Positions 33,671 through 43,959 of a stretch of DNA of 64,000 nucleotides are shown here, piece by piece (the stretch's first letter is position 1; each line of letters begins with the position of its first letter). The notes under the pieces were generated by a model, which did no database searches, was not told the DNA's origin, and saw only the letters and a program-made list of their open reading frames with translations. Source of the stretch: Pegoplata infirma (lineage: Eukaryota > Arthropoda > Insecta > Diptera > Anthomyiidae); contig OY992537.1 in assembly GCA_963921195.1 (NCBI GenBank), positions 70,838,479-70,902,478 on the forward strand, read 5' to 3'. Position numbers and translations under genes: made by a program.

Positions 33671-34936
33671 TATTCAAAACAACTTTGAAATATATTTAAA
33701 AACTACAGTGGGCCATAAAAAAAACTCGACCTATGTTTTCAAAACACTTCAAAGGTTTTGCTCCACTATTGATATTCTTTAATTTTTTTTGTCCCATCCA
33801 AAACACAGTGTAATATATTCTTTTTGGTTATTGCACAAATGTAAAACAAAAGACTTAAGACACGAACATTTTTTAATTTATTATCTCCATTGAGGCATTC
33901 CACACCAAACATTTCGGAATAGGTTGTGTGGATAGCACTATATAGAACTAAAAAAATTTCATTATTATTTTAATTTTTATCGACCTTTTTCTCTTTAATA
34001 TTAATGTTTTTGGAATTTCCAATCAGGCTTTCAAGGTCAAGTTCTATCCTATATGCAAATAAAAGATTTATTTCATATTTTTTCTCCGACGTTTCGTAGG
34101 GTGTTTTCCTACCTCTTCAGGGAATATTTTTATTGAATCTGGCAACCACAAATTATAAAAAACAATAATATTTAGTACATACACATCAAACAGTATACAA
34201 TAACATATAAAGAACAATTTAACTTACATAAAATCTTAAATTTGTTTTCACATTTTAATTTTTAATTTAAATTTGGTTTGAAACAATACACACAGTACAA
34301 TTAAACACAAAAATTAAACAAAAATATAAATGTATAATTACTAAAAAAAATAAAAATTATCACAGGTTAAACTTTTCTTAATGCTAGTATCACAGTTGAA
34401 AATGGACTAATTATAATATTGCAATCGTATTTTTTCAATTTTTCAAAAACTTGGCCTAGGAGGCGTGGTCAAATAGTGGAAAAATTGTTAAATTTGCGTC
34501 GACTTGCCTTGTTTAAATATTTATCAAATTAAAACGGAATGCACCGCAATCTCAAATATTTTCATTCTGAAAAAGTTTTGTATGGGCTATCGACTAAAAT
34601 TTTTTTTTTTTGGAAAATTTTCAGAACCCGTTCTGAAATTTTCCATTTTTTAAAAAAGTCAATTTATCAAAAATTTTTTTTAAATTTCTATACCCTGAAT
34701 AAGTTAACCAAGTAATATTATAATTAATAACAAAAAAATTTAAAATCAAAAAAAATTTGTTTGCTTTGTATGGAAAAATGATTTTTAAGGCCCCGCTCTT
34801 TACGGCCCCGTCGCGTAGGGAAGGCGTGGTCGTAGGGGCGTAAAATTTTTCCTGAGTTATTTTTTAGTCAAAAGGAAAAAAATGAGGGGGTACCGTCTCA
34901 ACATTTCCAACATTTCCAAAATAAGGGACACTCTAA
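33671..34936. other. AT-rich stretch, no gene; small ribozyme-like motif inside
   Basis: No gene recognised. CTACAGTGGGCCATAAAAAA near 33704 resembles the edge of a mariner-like element (compare ACAGTGGGCAATAACTAATG at 4239). 34788-34850 is a GC-rich patch with GGCCCCG repeated. Confidence 0.4.
34082..34125 (-). ncRNA. Hammerhead-ribozyme-like core
   Basis: The minus strand reads ATTCC, CTGAAGA, a hairpin with stem GTAGG/CCTAC, GAAACGTC, GGAGA. This fits the hammerhead order: CUGANGA core, stem II, GAAA, a minimal ACGU stem III and the preferred GUC cleavage triplet, with a short stem I (TTCC against GGAG, one G-U). One extra G lies between the core and stem II, a likely decay mutation. Similar motifs are known at Penelope-like element ends. 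I see no associated reverse transcriptase nearby. Confidence 0.4.
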
Positions 34937-35428
34937 TATACATATATAAGAGACAATTCTAAGGTTGGGGTGTTTCGGCTTATCGGCCATATCGGGGATT
35001 TAGGGGTTCGAAAAAATTAGTAAAAAATGGCGAAAAAGTCGTTTTTTTTTTTTTAAATTTTTCAGCCATTTCTTTTCAAGAAACTATATGATGTTTGCAT
35101 ATGAGAAGAAAGGTGTCTTTAATGCCTATCTAACGGTGGCATAATATTGTAGAAACTCGTATTTGTTAAATATTTGTTTCATTAAAAACTGTAAATTTTA
35201 AGGGGTATTTATGTGAAGACATGGACCTACGATATTCATATGAATACAAAATAATCTTTATTAAATTTACGACTATACGTATTTTTTCTCTAGACGATAT
35301 TTCTGTTATTTCGGGATTTTCCTTAAGGTCCACATTGTTTCATAAGGGGACAACAAAATTTTTTAACACTGATATGGCCGAAAAGCTGAGACACCCCAAA
35401 CTTAAAATCGTCTCTTTTATATATATTT
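34937..35428. mobile_element. Foldback with 57-bp arms
   Basis: Arms 34937-34993 and 35371-35428, roughly 85 percent complementary. The left arm contains AAGAGACAATTCTAAG and GGGGTGTTTCGGCTTATCGG; the right arm contains GGCCGAAAAGCTGAGACACC and CTTAAAATCGTCTCTT. Outer sequences AAAATAAGGGACAC and GTAAGGGGACATTTGG may be its termini, giving about 34.91-35.56 kb. No gene inside. Confidence 0.55.
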
Positions 35429-36232
35429 TAAGTTTCAGGCTAATCGGTTCATAAGGGTTGAAATACTTCCCTTGTTAGTTATTTGTAGGACTATTCATTC
35501 AACATATTTAGATATTCACGGGACACATGTTTTTCTGTAAGGGGACATTTGGAATGCCTCATATACATTAATCGTTATAAAAATTTAAAATATTTTTGGT
35601 TTCTAATATTAACATACTAATTACAGGACGGTCCATTAATAAATATTGCAGACATTAAGAGAACTGTAAACAGAAAAGAATGTTTCGTAAATTATTGGGC
35701 AGTTTGTTTCAAAGATTTGTTTACACGAAGAATTTAGTTAAATTCTTTATTTTTTAGGCTGGATTCAATGCTCCGTTTTAAAATAATTCTCCGTTAAATT
35801 TAACTTTTTCATACAAATTTTGACATAACCCAGGAAAATTTTTGGAACAAATTCCTGGTTTAATAGATTCTTGAATACATTCTATGGTAATCACAACAAA
35901 ATTTTCTATGTAAAATTATTTTTCAAAAAAACTACTTTCTCTAAAAAACGATTGCTTTCGCGAAAATTTCAAACAAAAATCATTGATTCTGGAATGTTAA
36001 GTAGAACCGGTTGCAGGGCAGTTTGATATGTTCCGGAACCGATTATTTGGAACAGAAAATTTTGCTGGGAAGGCTCCGTTAAATCGGCAGTTAGCAGCTT
36101 ACTTTGCATTGAGTAATCCGCCCTTAGAAAATTTAAAAATTGTTTAAAATTAAATTGATTATTTGATAAGAAAGTACCACACATTAATACACTTTTTGTA
36201 TAAATTATATGTTTAAAAATTCGTATTTACTG
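35429..36232. other. AT-rich stretch, no gene
   Basis: Nothing recognisable beyond possible foldback edges near 35520-35570. Near 35755-35830, ATTCAATGCTCCGTTTTAAA, CTCCGTTAAATTTAA and TTCATACAAATTTTG recur, diverged, at about 43220-43275. Confidence 0.4.
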
Positions 36233-37345
36233 CAGGGTAATTCCAAAAATATTCGCCCCACTGTTCGGAAACATGCCTTTGGACGCCACTGAGAATTTGG
36301 CTCATAGATATTCACGCTTATATGAGATATGTTGCATTTTTGGATTTTCAAAATTTGTTGTAGTTTTCAAATTATCGCGGTTCAAAGTTCGACTTTTTTA
36401 GCAAAAGTCAGAAAAATACATGACGTTTAACGTGCTCTAACTTTTTAACTAATAATCCGATTATCACAAGTAATGGCTCATATGAAGGCTTAATTCTTCT
36501 TCTTTTAGGAAATATTTTCAAGAGCATACGGTTTTTTTCAGAAGAGTTGCAAAAATTCAAAAACATTTTTTTTTTGCGAATATTTAAAAAAACACGTCTT
36601 CGATTTTTTTAAAAAAAAGTTTGGTGATAAACAATACTGTTTTGTACAACATATCCAAAATTCAGAGTGGGATCCCAATGGGATCAAAAAATATTCTGGT
36701 TTTAGTACGAAGTTCTTAAATTTTACCTTAGAAAATTAAAATTTTATGTTTCATCAATATAAAAATTTAAATTTTCAAAGAAAATTATACTATTAAAATT
36801 TTGAAAAACATTCAAAACATTAGAAATTTAAATTTTCTAAGGGAAAAATATGAGAACCTCGTACTTAAAACAGAATAGTTTTTGATCCCATGGAGATCCC
36901 ACTCTGAATTTTGAATATGTTATACAAAACATTGTAATTTTTCACCTGAATTTTTTTTTTAAAAATCGAAGATGTGTTTTTTTAAATATTCGAAAAGAAA
37001 AAATGTTTTTGCATTTTTGCATCATTTCTGTAAAACAAACGGTGTTATTTGAAAAACATTTTCTAAAAGAAGAACCCCAGCTTTCACATGAGCCTAAATT
37101 TGTGAAAATCGGGTCATTGGTTAAGAAGTTACAGCTTTTTAAACGTGATGTATTTTTCTTACTTTTGCTTAAAAAGTCAATCTTTGACCCGCGATAATTC
37201 GTTAAATACACCAAATGTAAAAAAACGATACATGGTACATATATCATATTCATGAGGGCTATCTATGTGTCAAGGCTCAAATTAATCTGAGACACCATTT
37301 CCAAAAATGACTAAAATTTGAGCTAAATTTTCTGGAATGGCCCTG
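36233..37345. mobile_element. Foldback element, about 1.11 kb, CAGGG ends
   Basis: Near-continuous imperfect palindrome centred near 36.79 kb. Ends: CAGGGTAATTCCAAAAA and, inverted, CAGGGCCATTCCAGAAAA. Mirrored landmarks include TATCGCGG/CCGCGATA, AAGTCAGAAAAATACATGAC against its complement near 37145, GAGTGGGATCCCAATGGGAT against ATCCCATGGAGATCCCACTC, and TCTTCGATTTTT. CAGGG ends suggest hAT, but I found no 8-bp duplication. All frames inside are shadows of the palindrome. Confidence 0.7.
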
Positions 37346-38529
37346 CAATCCTTTACAAAGCAAATTTAGTATTAATATAACCTAAGTCCCACTCATTTCT
37401 ATCCACTCCAAATTATAAAAATATTCCAAACTGATTTGCCAGAATAGATGACAACTTTTGCAACAATATCTTAATTTTTACAATACTATATCGGCCAAAA
37501 CAATAACGTGAAATGTAGAAAAAAAAATATTGAGAAAAAAAAATCACAAAAAAATGCCACTATAACTTTGGCACAAGCCAAAATAGTCATAGAGTCTTAT
37601 TACTTAACATGGTATGGCATGCCAACTGTCGCAAATACTTAACACTTAAGACAACTATGACAGACCAAAACGAACAAACGAATGGTGAAAAAACAAACTT
37701 AAAACTGATATCAACAAAACAAACCATGCAGACAATGTGCATAAAAAGTTTACCAAATTATGGAACAAGAGTATCAATTTATATAGGATCACATTTGACA
37801 GGCATAGAATATATTGAAAAAAAAAAAAAATATATTAAACGGCAGCGCAGCCGGTAAATTAAAAAAAAGGGCGGAACTTACAAAAATGAATTCCACTTCC
37901 CAGGAAAATTTTTTTAGAACCGATTCTCACAACCCTTTTTCCAAAACAGCTTCTTCGGTAATCATACTTTATTACACTTTAATTATTCAGAACATATTAA
38001 GGCCTCTGTTGTGTCTTTCACAACTTTTCAATTCACATGAAAATTTCCGAATCAAGTTAAATCAAATTTAGTGTTTTGTTGATCACGTTTTCATTCGAAG
38101 TTGAAATCAAATAATTAAAACATTAAAAATTATACGGAAAAAAGTGCATTCGTTTTACTTTCACCAAATTTTATTTTTTTAAACAAAACGAAAAAGAAAT
38201 TCGGAAATTTCCATTTTCACATTTTTTATGTGAATTACTTTTTTTGGAACAGCGGCCAAAGTGAAACTTATTATTAAGCTTGTTCTCAGCAATATTTGTT
38301 TCATATCATTTTGGTTCTCAGAAATTAAAAAAAAAAAATAGTATATGTCAAAAAAATAAAAAAATAATTATCAATATTTTTAATTAATCAAGAAAAATCA
38401 GGAAATTCCTTGTCAAAAAAAAACTATTTTTTTCCAATTATTTATAAACTCTTATTTCAATTCAAAACTCTTTTGGAAAGTGTGGATAAAAAAGATAATT
38501 CTGGGCCAGACAGTTTTTTCAAAGAGCGT
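37346..38529. other. AT-rich stretch, no recognised gene
   Basis: Moderately complex sequence (37370-37860) with short frames of 82-85 codons, none with a recognisable motif. Nothing else noted. Confidence 0.4.
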
Positions 38530-38816
38530 TGAACTTTTGATAACGATGAGTATAAAACTATACCAACCTGACCAGGTAAATGTCCAACATATATGCCAAA
38601 CTTCAGGAGCCTCTGTAAAGTCTTTCAAAAGTTAGCGTGTTTTCAACATACAGACAGACGGATGAAGGGACGGACATCATAACTAGATCGTCTTAGAATC
38701 GATCGAGGATCTTGAATATATACACTTTATGGGGTCGTAGACCAATATTTCGAGGTGTTACAAACGGAATGACATATTTATATATACCTTCTATCACTAG
38801 AGTGGAGGGTATAAAA
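38530..38816 (-). mobile_element. DINE-like element, family C, truncated
   Basis: Begins within the body block (AACTATACCAACCTGACCAG, AGCCTCTGTAAAGTCTTTCA, TTAGCGTGTTTTC), identical in order to 59243-59333. It then has a GACA-type core of only about 30 bp (38649-38678, ACAGACAGACGGATGAAGGG), CTAGATCGTCTTAGAATCG and the end AGTGGAGGGTATAAAAAA. Key reference copy for the giant GACA expansion at 59341. Confidence 0.8.
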
Positions 38817-39049
38817 AATCGGTGTTGAACAAAAATTTGAACAGGTTCTAGGGAAGTATAAGTTGTTCCACAATCGGTTCTTTGCAACCGAATATTTTTC
38901 TGGGTTGTTTCACAAAAATACCAACAAAAAAAATGTAAACAAATTGTGTTGGCTTACATTAGTTCACTATGGGGGAAATTTTTTTTTTCTAGTTTCGAAT
39001 TTAACAATAAGACTTTCGTGCCTTACTTTATGGTCTTTTAGTTTGCATC

Positions 39050-39570
39050 GTGTCCTCGACAGACGGATGGGCATAAGGACCTTCGTAGAATGTCCTAAAA
39101 TCGTTCACTGATCAAAAATACTTACGGGCATAGAACCATATTTCGATGCGTTACACAATATACCTACTAATGTGAGTATGCTAGTCCGATACTGTGGTTT
39201 ACGAAAATATATTTTATGAAAGAAAATGTTGTGCTCGTATAAAAGCATTTTGTGTTTTTAGGTTATGAAGAATGTTCCAAAATTTTTAAGATATCCTTTC
39301 ATGTTTGTTAACAACTTTAGAACCGCTGAACCCATATCTGTCAAATGCATTACCAATTTGCTTAAAGCATCAACAAATATTAACTTAATAAATACAGTCA
39401 TCTCTGTACATTTTGGCCGTTATTGGCTTTGTAACGGACAGTCGGACATCGCTACATCGAATTAAAATTGATTGTGGATCGCTATATGTAGTTCCCGATA
39501 TTTCAATGAATTGCAAACAGAATGACATACTTTCATTTACGCTCTACCGCTGATGGGGAGAGTATAAATA
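39050..39570 (-). repeat. Decayed DINE-like fragments
   Basis: 39058-39200 (GACAGACGGATGGGCATAAG, AGAATGTCCTAAAATCG, ATATTTCGATGCGTTAC) and 39240-39570 (AAGCATTTTGTGTTTTTAGG, ACGGACAGTCGGACATCG, GAATGACATACTTTC, GGGGAGAGTATAAAT) are old copies of the family A type. Confidence 0.6.
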
Positions 39571-40316
39571 TCCTGATGAAGTTCAAAAAAGCTGAATCGA
39601 AATTCAGCAACTCCAACTGAAATTCTATAAATAAGCTTCTTCTCTAGGGGTAAAAAGAAATTTTGTATGCCTAGTCAATAAACTAATTTTAGATTGATTG
39701 CAAGTAAAACCATTTTTTTCTGTATTCATCCTGACCTAAGTGTCAAATCTTGAAACTAATACCAAATGTTAAATGTATGTTAGAGTATGCAAAAATGATT
39801 GTTAAACACGATTTTAATGAGCAACTTAAAAGTGCACCTTATAAAATATTGTATATTCTCTTGTATGCAATACATATTGTATTAACTACATACATATTTC
39901 TACCAACTACATATATATGAGGCACATGTGCAAAAGATATCTCGGACTCAGGAATAAGAAAGAAAAAAAAAATGTCAGAGACAAACAAAAAAAATTGTAT
40001 GGCATGTGTAACAATACACCTGATTTGTTTGTTTTGTTTCCCTGTTAAGGAGACCAGGAAATTCATATGCAACAATATTTCTAACCATACACATGTTATG
40101 TGTCACATTCAAGTGTTTTTGTGGTCTACTCCTCCTTCTATATTTCTATGTTACCTACTTTGTAAGAAAAGGGTAGTATAAGCTTTTGTTGAGGTTTGTT
40201 TACTTTTTTAAATAAGGATCAATGGAGGTTTTAGTTTCCGTGTGGCTTAAACAGTCAAAATTTTTTACTGTTCCAAGAAGGTATTTGTACAAGTGGTCCG
40301 ACCATCGGTCTTTAAA
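39571..40316. other. AT-rich stretch, no gene
   Basis: No gene recognised. CCTGATGAAGTTCAAAAAAG ... CTGAATCGAAATT at 39571-39602 has a CTGATGA...GAAA spacing reminiscent of hammerheads but lacks stem I pairing. Confidence 0.4.
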
Positions 40317-40656
40317 AAGCCGTCCATTTGATGGTAATTTCATTAAAATGGACCCATCTTGGGCGCCAATACGACGATGCCAATCATTTCAATTTTACAG
40401 TTACTCTTAAGGATTTTCCATATCATTTACTTACATTAAACATTAAAATCAATGATATGTTTTGTTAAATATAAATATTTTGAATGATAACACATTCTAT
40501 TGGAATTCCACAGGTTTTAATAAATTTATATCCCTTTCAAATATAATGAATTTCATGCAAATGAGATCTGACCCAATATCTCCTCTCCCGGGGTTTCTCA
40601 CAATAACATTAAAATTTAAGTTAGACACATTGTAAGAAAAATTTCTATGTCTCCAA
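40317..40656. repeat. 340-bp tandem unit, copy A
   Basis: Landmarks CGTCCATTTGATG, TGGGCGCCAATACG(A/G)CGATGC, TTACATTAAA and AGATCTGACC, in the same order as copy B (40657-40851, resuming at 42450). Unit length about 340 bp. Not coding. Confidence 0.8.
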
Positions 40657-42590
40657 AAGTCGTCCATTTGATGAAAATTTCTTTAAAATCGCCCCATACT
40701 GGGCGCCAATACGGCGATGCTTGTCACTTCATTTTACAGTTATTCTTATTTATTTTCAATATCATTGGCTTACATTAAAGATAAAAATCAAAGATAAGTT
40801 TTATTAAATATTAATATTTTAAATGAGATGGGAATTCTACAGGAACTCCATGGTTAGGTTAGAGGTGGCGGAGTCAAAGACTCCTCACATAGACCGGATG
40901 GTCCATAGCGAAACCACAATAATTCCTCAGCGACGCTGATAGAACGCGTTTGTCCCCATCGCGAATTGTACTATTTGCCTTAGGTCCACATTCGAAACAG
41001 TTTCCAAGCTCTCGAAGTCATGTCTGCCTAAAATGTGTAGTCGAGTTCTGGCCAAAGCAGGACATTGGCAAAGAATATGTTCGACCGTTTCTTCAGTGTT
41101 AGGTTCATCGCACCTTCTACAGCTTGCATCAGAAATAAGTCCCATCTTCTTTCTATGATAACCTATTAGATAGTGCCCGGTGATCACTCCAGTAAGTACA
41201 TGGCAGTTCCATCTAGTGAGTGAGAGTAAGTATTCAGTTTTTCTTAGATTGTAGCATGCCCACAATCTTCTACTGATCGCACTTGTTGTTAGCTCTCTCC
41301 ACTTTCCATTAGCCATTGCAGTGTTTTGAAGGTCGCGTAGCGATCTGAAGTGCTGGATTGGTGGATCAATATGCACAGAAATACCAATACCATCAGCACC
41401 TTATTTCGCGAGCTCGTCCGCTCTCTCGTTTCTGAATGAAATGTGACCTGGTACCCATATTAGTTTCACCTTGTTCATACTCCCTAAACATTGTAAGTTC
41501 TCGAAGCATTCGAAAACTACTTTCGACTTGATGTAAAAGCTTTTAAGAGCTTTTAGAGCAGCTTGGCTGTCAACGTAAATGTTAAATTCTCTGTTTGTCT
41601 CATCACAGAACTGTAAAGCCGCCCTACTTATGGCAACTATTTCGGCCTGGAAAATGCTAGAGTCCAATGGAAGGATAAAAGTCTTCTCTAAATCTCGCAA
41701 ACTCGTTGAAAAACCTGCACCGACTCCCATGGATTGTTTGGAGCCGTCTGTGAATATGTTAATAGCGTTCATTGGGGGGTTTTGCCAGTTTGACCAAAAT
41801 TCTCGAGTCGGAAATTCTACGTCTAATTTTCGGTCGAAAATAAATTTGGGCACTCTGTAATCGGTGGCAATATCATTTAAATTGTCCATGTTACTGTGTC
41901 CAAAATTGCGTTGCCTGAATAAATTTGACTCTTTGAGACGAAGGCAGGACTTATAAGCCTCCCTCTTTGCAAAGATGTCAATTGGTATCAGGTGCAGTAG
42001 CGTGTCAATAGATTCAGCTGATGTTGTTCTCAGAGCGCCTGTGATGCATAAACCCATGAGACGTTGAATTCTCTGAAATTTTAAGTGCGTCACATTACGC
42101 TCTAGACCATAACACCATACAGTAAGATTGGTCTTACTACAGAAGTATAAATCCAGTAAGTGGTCCTTGGTTCCAGTCCCCAAGTTGCGCCAAACATTTT
42201 TTTGCATGCGTAGAAGGCGTTGTATGCCTTCTTGACCCTTTCTTCGGTGTTTTGTTTCCGTGACAGTTTACTGTCTAAAATGATTCCTAAAAATTTCGCT
42301 TGGTTTGATAAAGGAATTCTAACTCCGTTTATCTCGACCTTAAACGTTTCTATTTTGTACCTGTTCGTAAAAAGTACCATTTCCGTTTTTTCCGGGTTAA
42401 CGTTTAGGCCATTATTATTAGCCCATTTCCACATTTGCCTCAGTGACACCTCCATAGGTTTTAATAATTTTGTATCCTTTTCAACTACTATATTAAATTT
42501 CATGGAAATAAGATCTGACCTTAGATCTCCTCTCCTTGGGCTTCTCACAGTTACATTAAAGTAAGACATTTGTAGGTAAGAGTTTTTATG
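40657..42590. repeat. 340-bp tandem unit, copy B, split by a LINE
   Basis: The first part, 40657-40851, ends GGAATTCTACAGGAACTCCAT. The second part starts at about 42450 with CTCCATAGGTTTTAATAATT and runs to the copy A equivalents AGATCTGACC and TTACATTAAA. Copy A is continuous across this point (GGAATTCCACAGGTTTTAA), so it shows the pre-insertion state. Confidence 0.8.
40852..42449 (-). pseudogene. 5'-truncated LINE: RT thumb, RNase H, zinc knuckle (I-superfamily-like)
   Basis: Remnant of a non-LTR retrotransposon polyprotein that would copy its RNA into DNA at the target. Read on the minus strand, RT thumb sequence starts near 42446 (GLNVNPEKTEMVLFT, then FLGIILDSKL at about 42293). A frameshift near 42105 follows RPILLYG. 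Next comes an RNase H domain with the expected residues: D in FTDGS (near 41748), E in QAEIVAI, D in YVDSQAA, and H/D in WVPGHISF...ADELAK. An in-frame TAA at 41401-41403 breaks the frame; the same frame continues into a C-terminal domain with CRRC...H...CQC (about 41121-41062) and stops at 40927. Endonuclease and the RT catalytic core are absent (5' truncation). CTCCAT at both borders (40846-40851, 42450-42455) suggests a short target duplication. RNase H plus C-terminal CCHC points to I/Loa-type clades. Dead copy. Confidence 0.85.
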
Positions 42591-43359
42591 TAAAATAGTT
42601 TTTTATGTAAAATTGCCAAGTAATCACAGTAATTCCTTCAGCAGTAGGGTGTATAATTTTCTACTTTACTTAATTCCCATTATTGTGTTCCCCATATATT
42701 TTTTTTATTGCATGTCCAATCTTGTTCTTTTCTTTTCTTGTAGTTTATTTTTTGTTCAATTTAAGCAAAGTGTTACAATAATGCTCTTCTTTTTTAATGT
42801 TTTTGATAAAGTTATTGAACATTTTAAAGTGACACTTTAGAAATGATGTTACACCAAACAAAGAATTGTTTTGAGATTGTAATAGTTTTTCTTTAGTTAT
42901 TTCTTCTCTAATTTTCTGGCAATATCTAGGTAATAAATGTAGTCCTTTAAAGAAATGAATATTGCATGTTTGACCACAAGTGTATATGGAACATGCAAGC
43001 GTAATGGACATATAAATTTTGATATGATATGAAAAGGAGGAGAATGATATTTTTCTAAAGAGGTGACCAACTGAAGTGAAATCGAAATGACAGTAGAAGG
43101 TAAACAGATGTATAAAGATTTAGCTTGTTTTCGTTTTGCGAGCCGGTGATATTACTCGTCAGTAACCGATATCTGGATTACAAGGTCCAAATTCTAAATT
43201 TTATGCACCACAAAATTGTCTAATGCTCCGTTATAAAAAAATCTCCGCTTAATTTATGTTTTTCATACAAATTTTGCCAAAGTCAGTTATTCAGACGCGG
43301 ATTTAATCTTCAGATTTTCAGGGTAAGTATGGCAAGAAATCAAATACTTTTTAAGAAAA
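42591..43359. other. AT-rich stretch, no gene
   Basis: No gene recognised. 43220-43275 resembles 35765-35830 (ATGCTCCGTTATAAAAAAAT, CTCCGCTTAATTTA). Confidence 0.4.
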
Positions 43360-43680
43360 AATAGTAGTAGGTCCTTTTTTTGAAAAAATATAATTTTTTT
43401 TTGGAAAAAAGTACTTTCTTAGAAAAAAAGTAAAAAATATTACTTTTTATGAAAAATTGTACTTTTTTAGGAAAAAGAGAAAAAAATTACTGTTTTAGAA
43501 AAAAGTACTTTTTAGAAAAAATAGTACTTTTTAGAAAAGTACTATAGCACCATTTTTCCTAAATGGTATTACTTAAGAATATATAGTACTATTTTAGAAA
43601 AAAGTATTTTTTGAAAAAAAAAAACACTTGTTAGACAAAAAAAGTACTTTGTTTTAGAAAAAAGTAATCCGACATTTTGA
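43360..43680. repeat. AAAAAGTACTTTTT-type short tandem repeats
   Basis: About fifteen irregular units containing AGTACTTTTT or TTAGAAAAA, period about 18-25 bp. The unit core AAAAGTACTTTT is itself palindromic. Confidence 0.65.
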
Positions 43681-43959
43681 ATTTTAAAATTCCATATTCA
43701 GATTCTTCTTAAGCAGCCACAAAAACCCGGGTATAAAGAGTTTTAAGCGAATCTGTAATGTTTTTAAAAAAATGGGCTCTATTTTGTATCCGCCATATTA
43801 AAATTCAAAAACCGCCACTCGGCATTCAAAAACAAATATTTTTATGTAATTTCAATATTTTTTAAAAATTGTTTAAACCCATACCAATTTTGGGGAGAGG
43901 GGTGACCCGGTTGACGAAGAAACTCTCATATATAAAGTAGTAACGTGACTGACTGATGA

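Noticed and set aside
39571..39602. Third hammerhead ribozyme
   Set aside because: CTGATGA and GAAA are correctly spaced but the stem III/cleavage site and stem I partner are missing.
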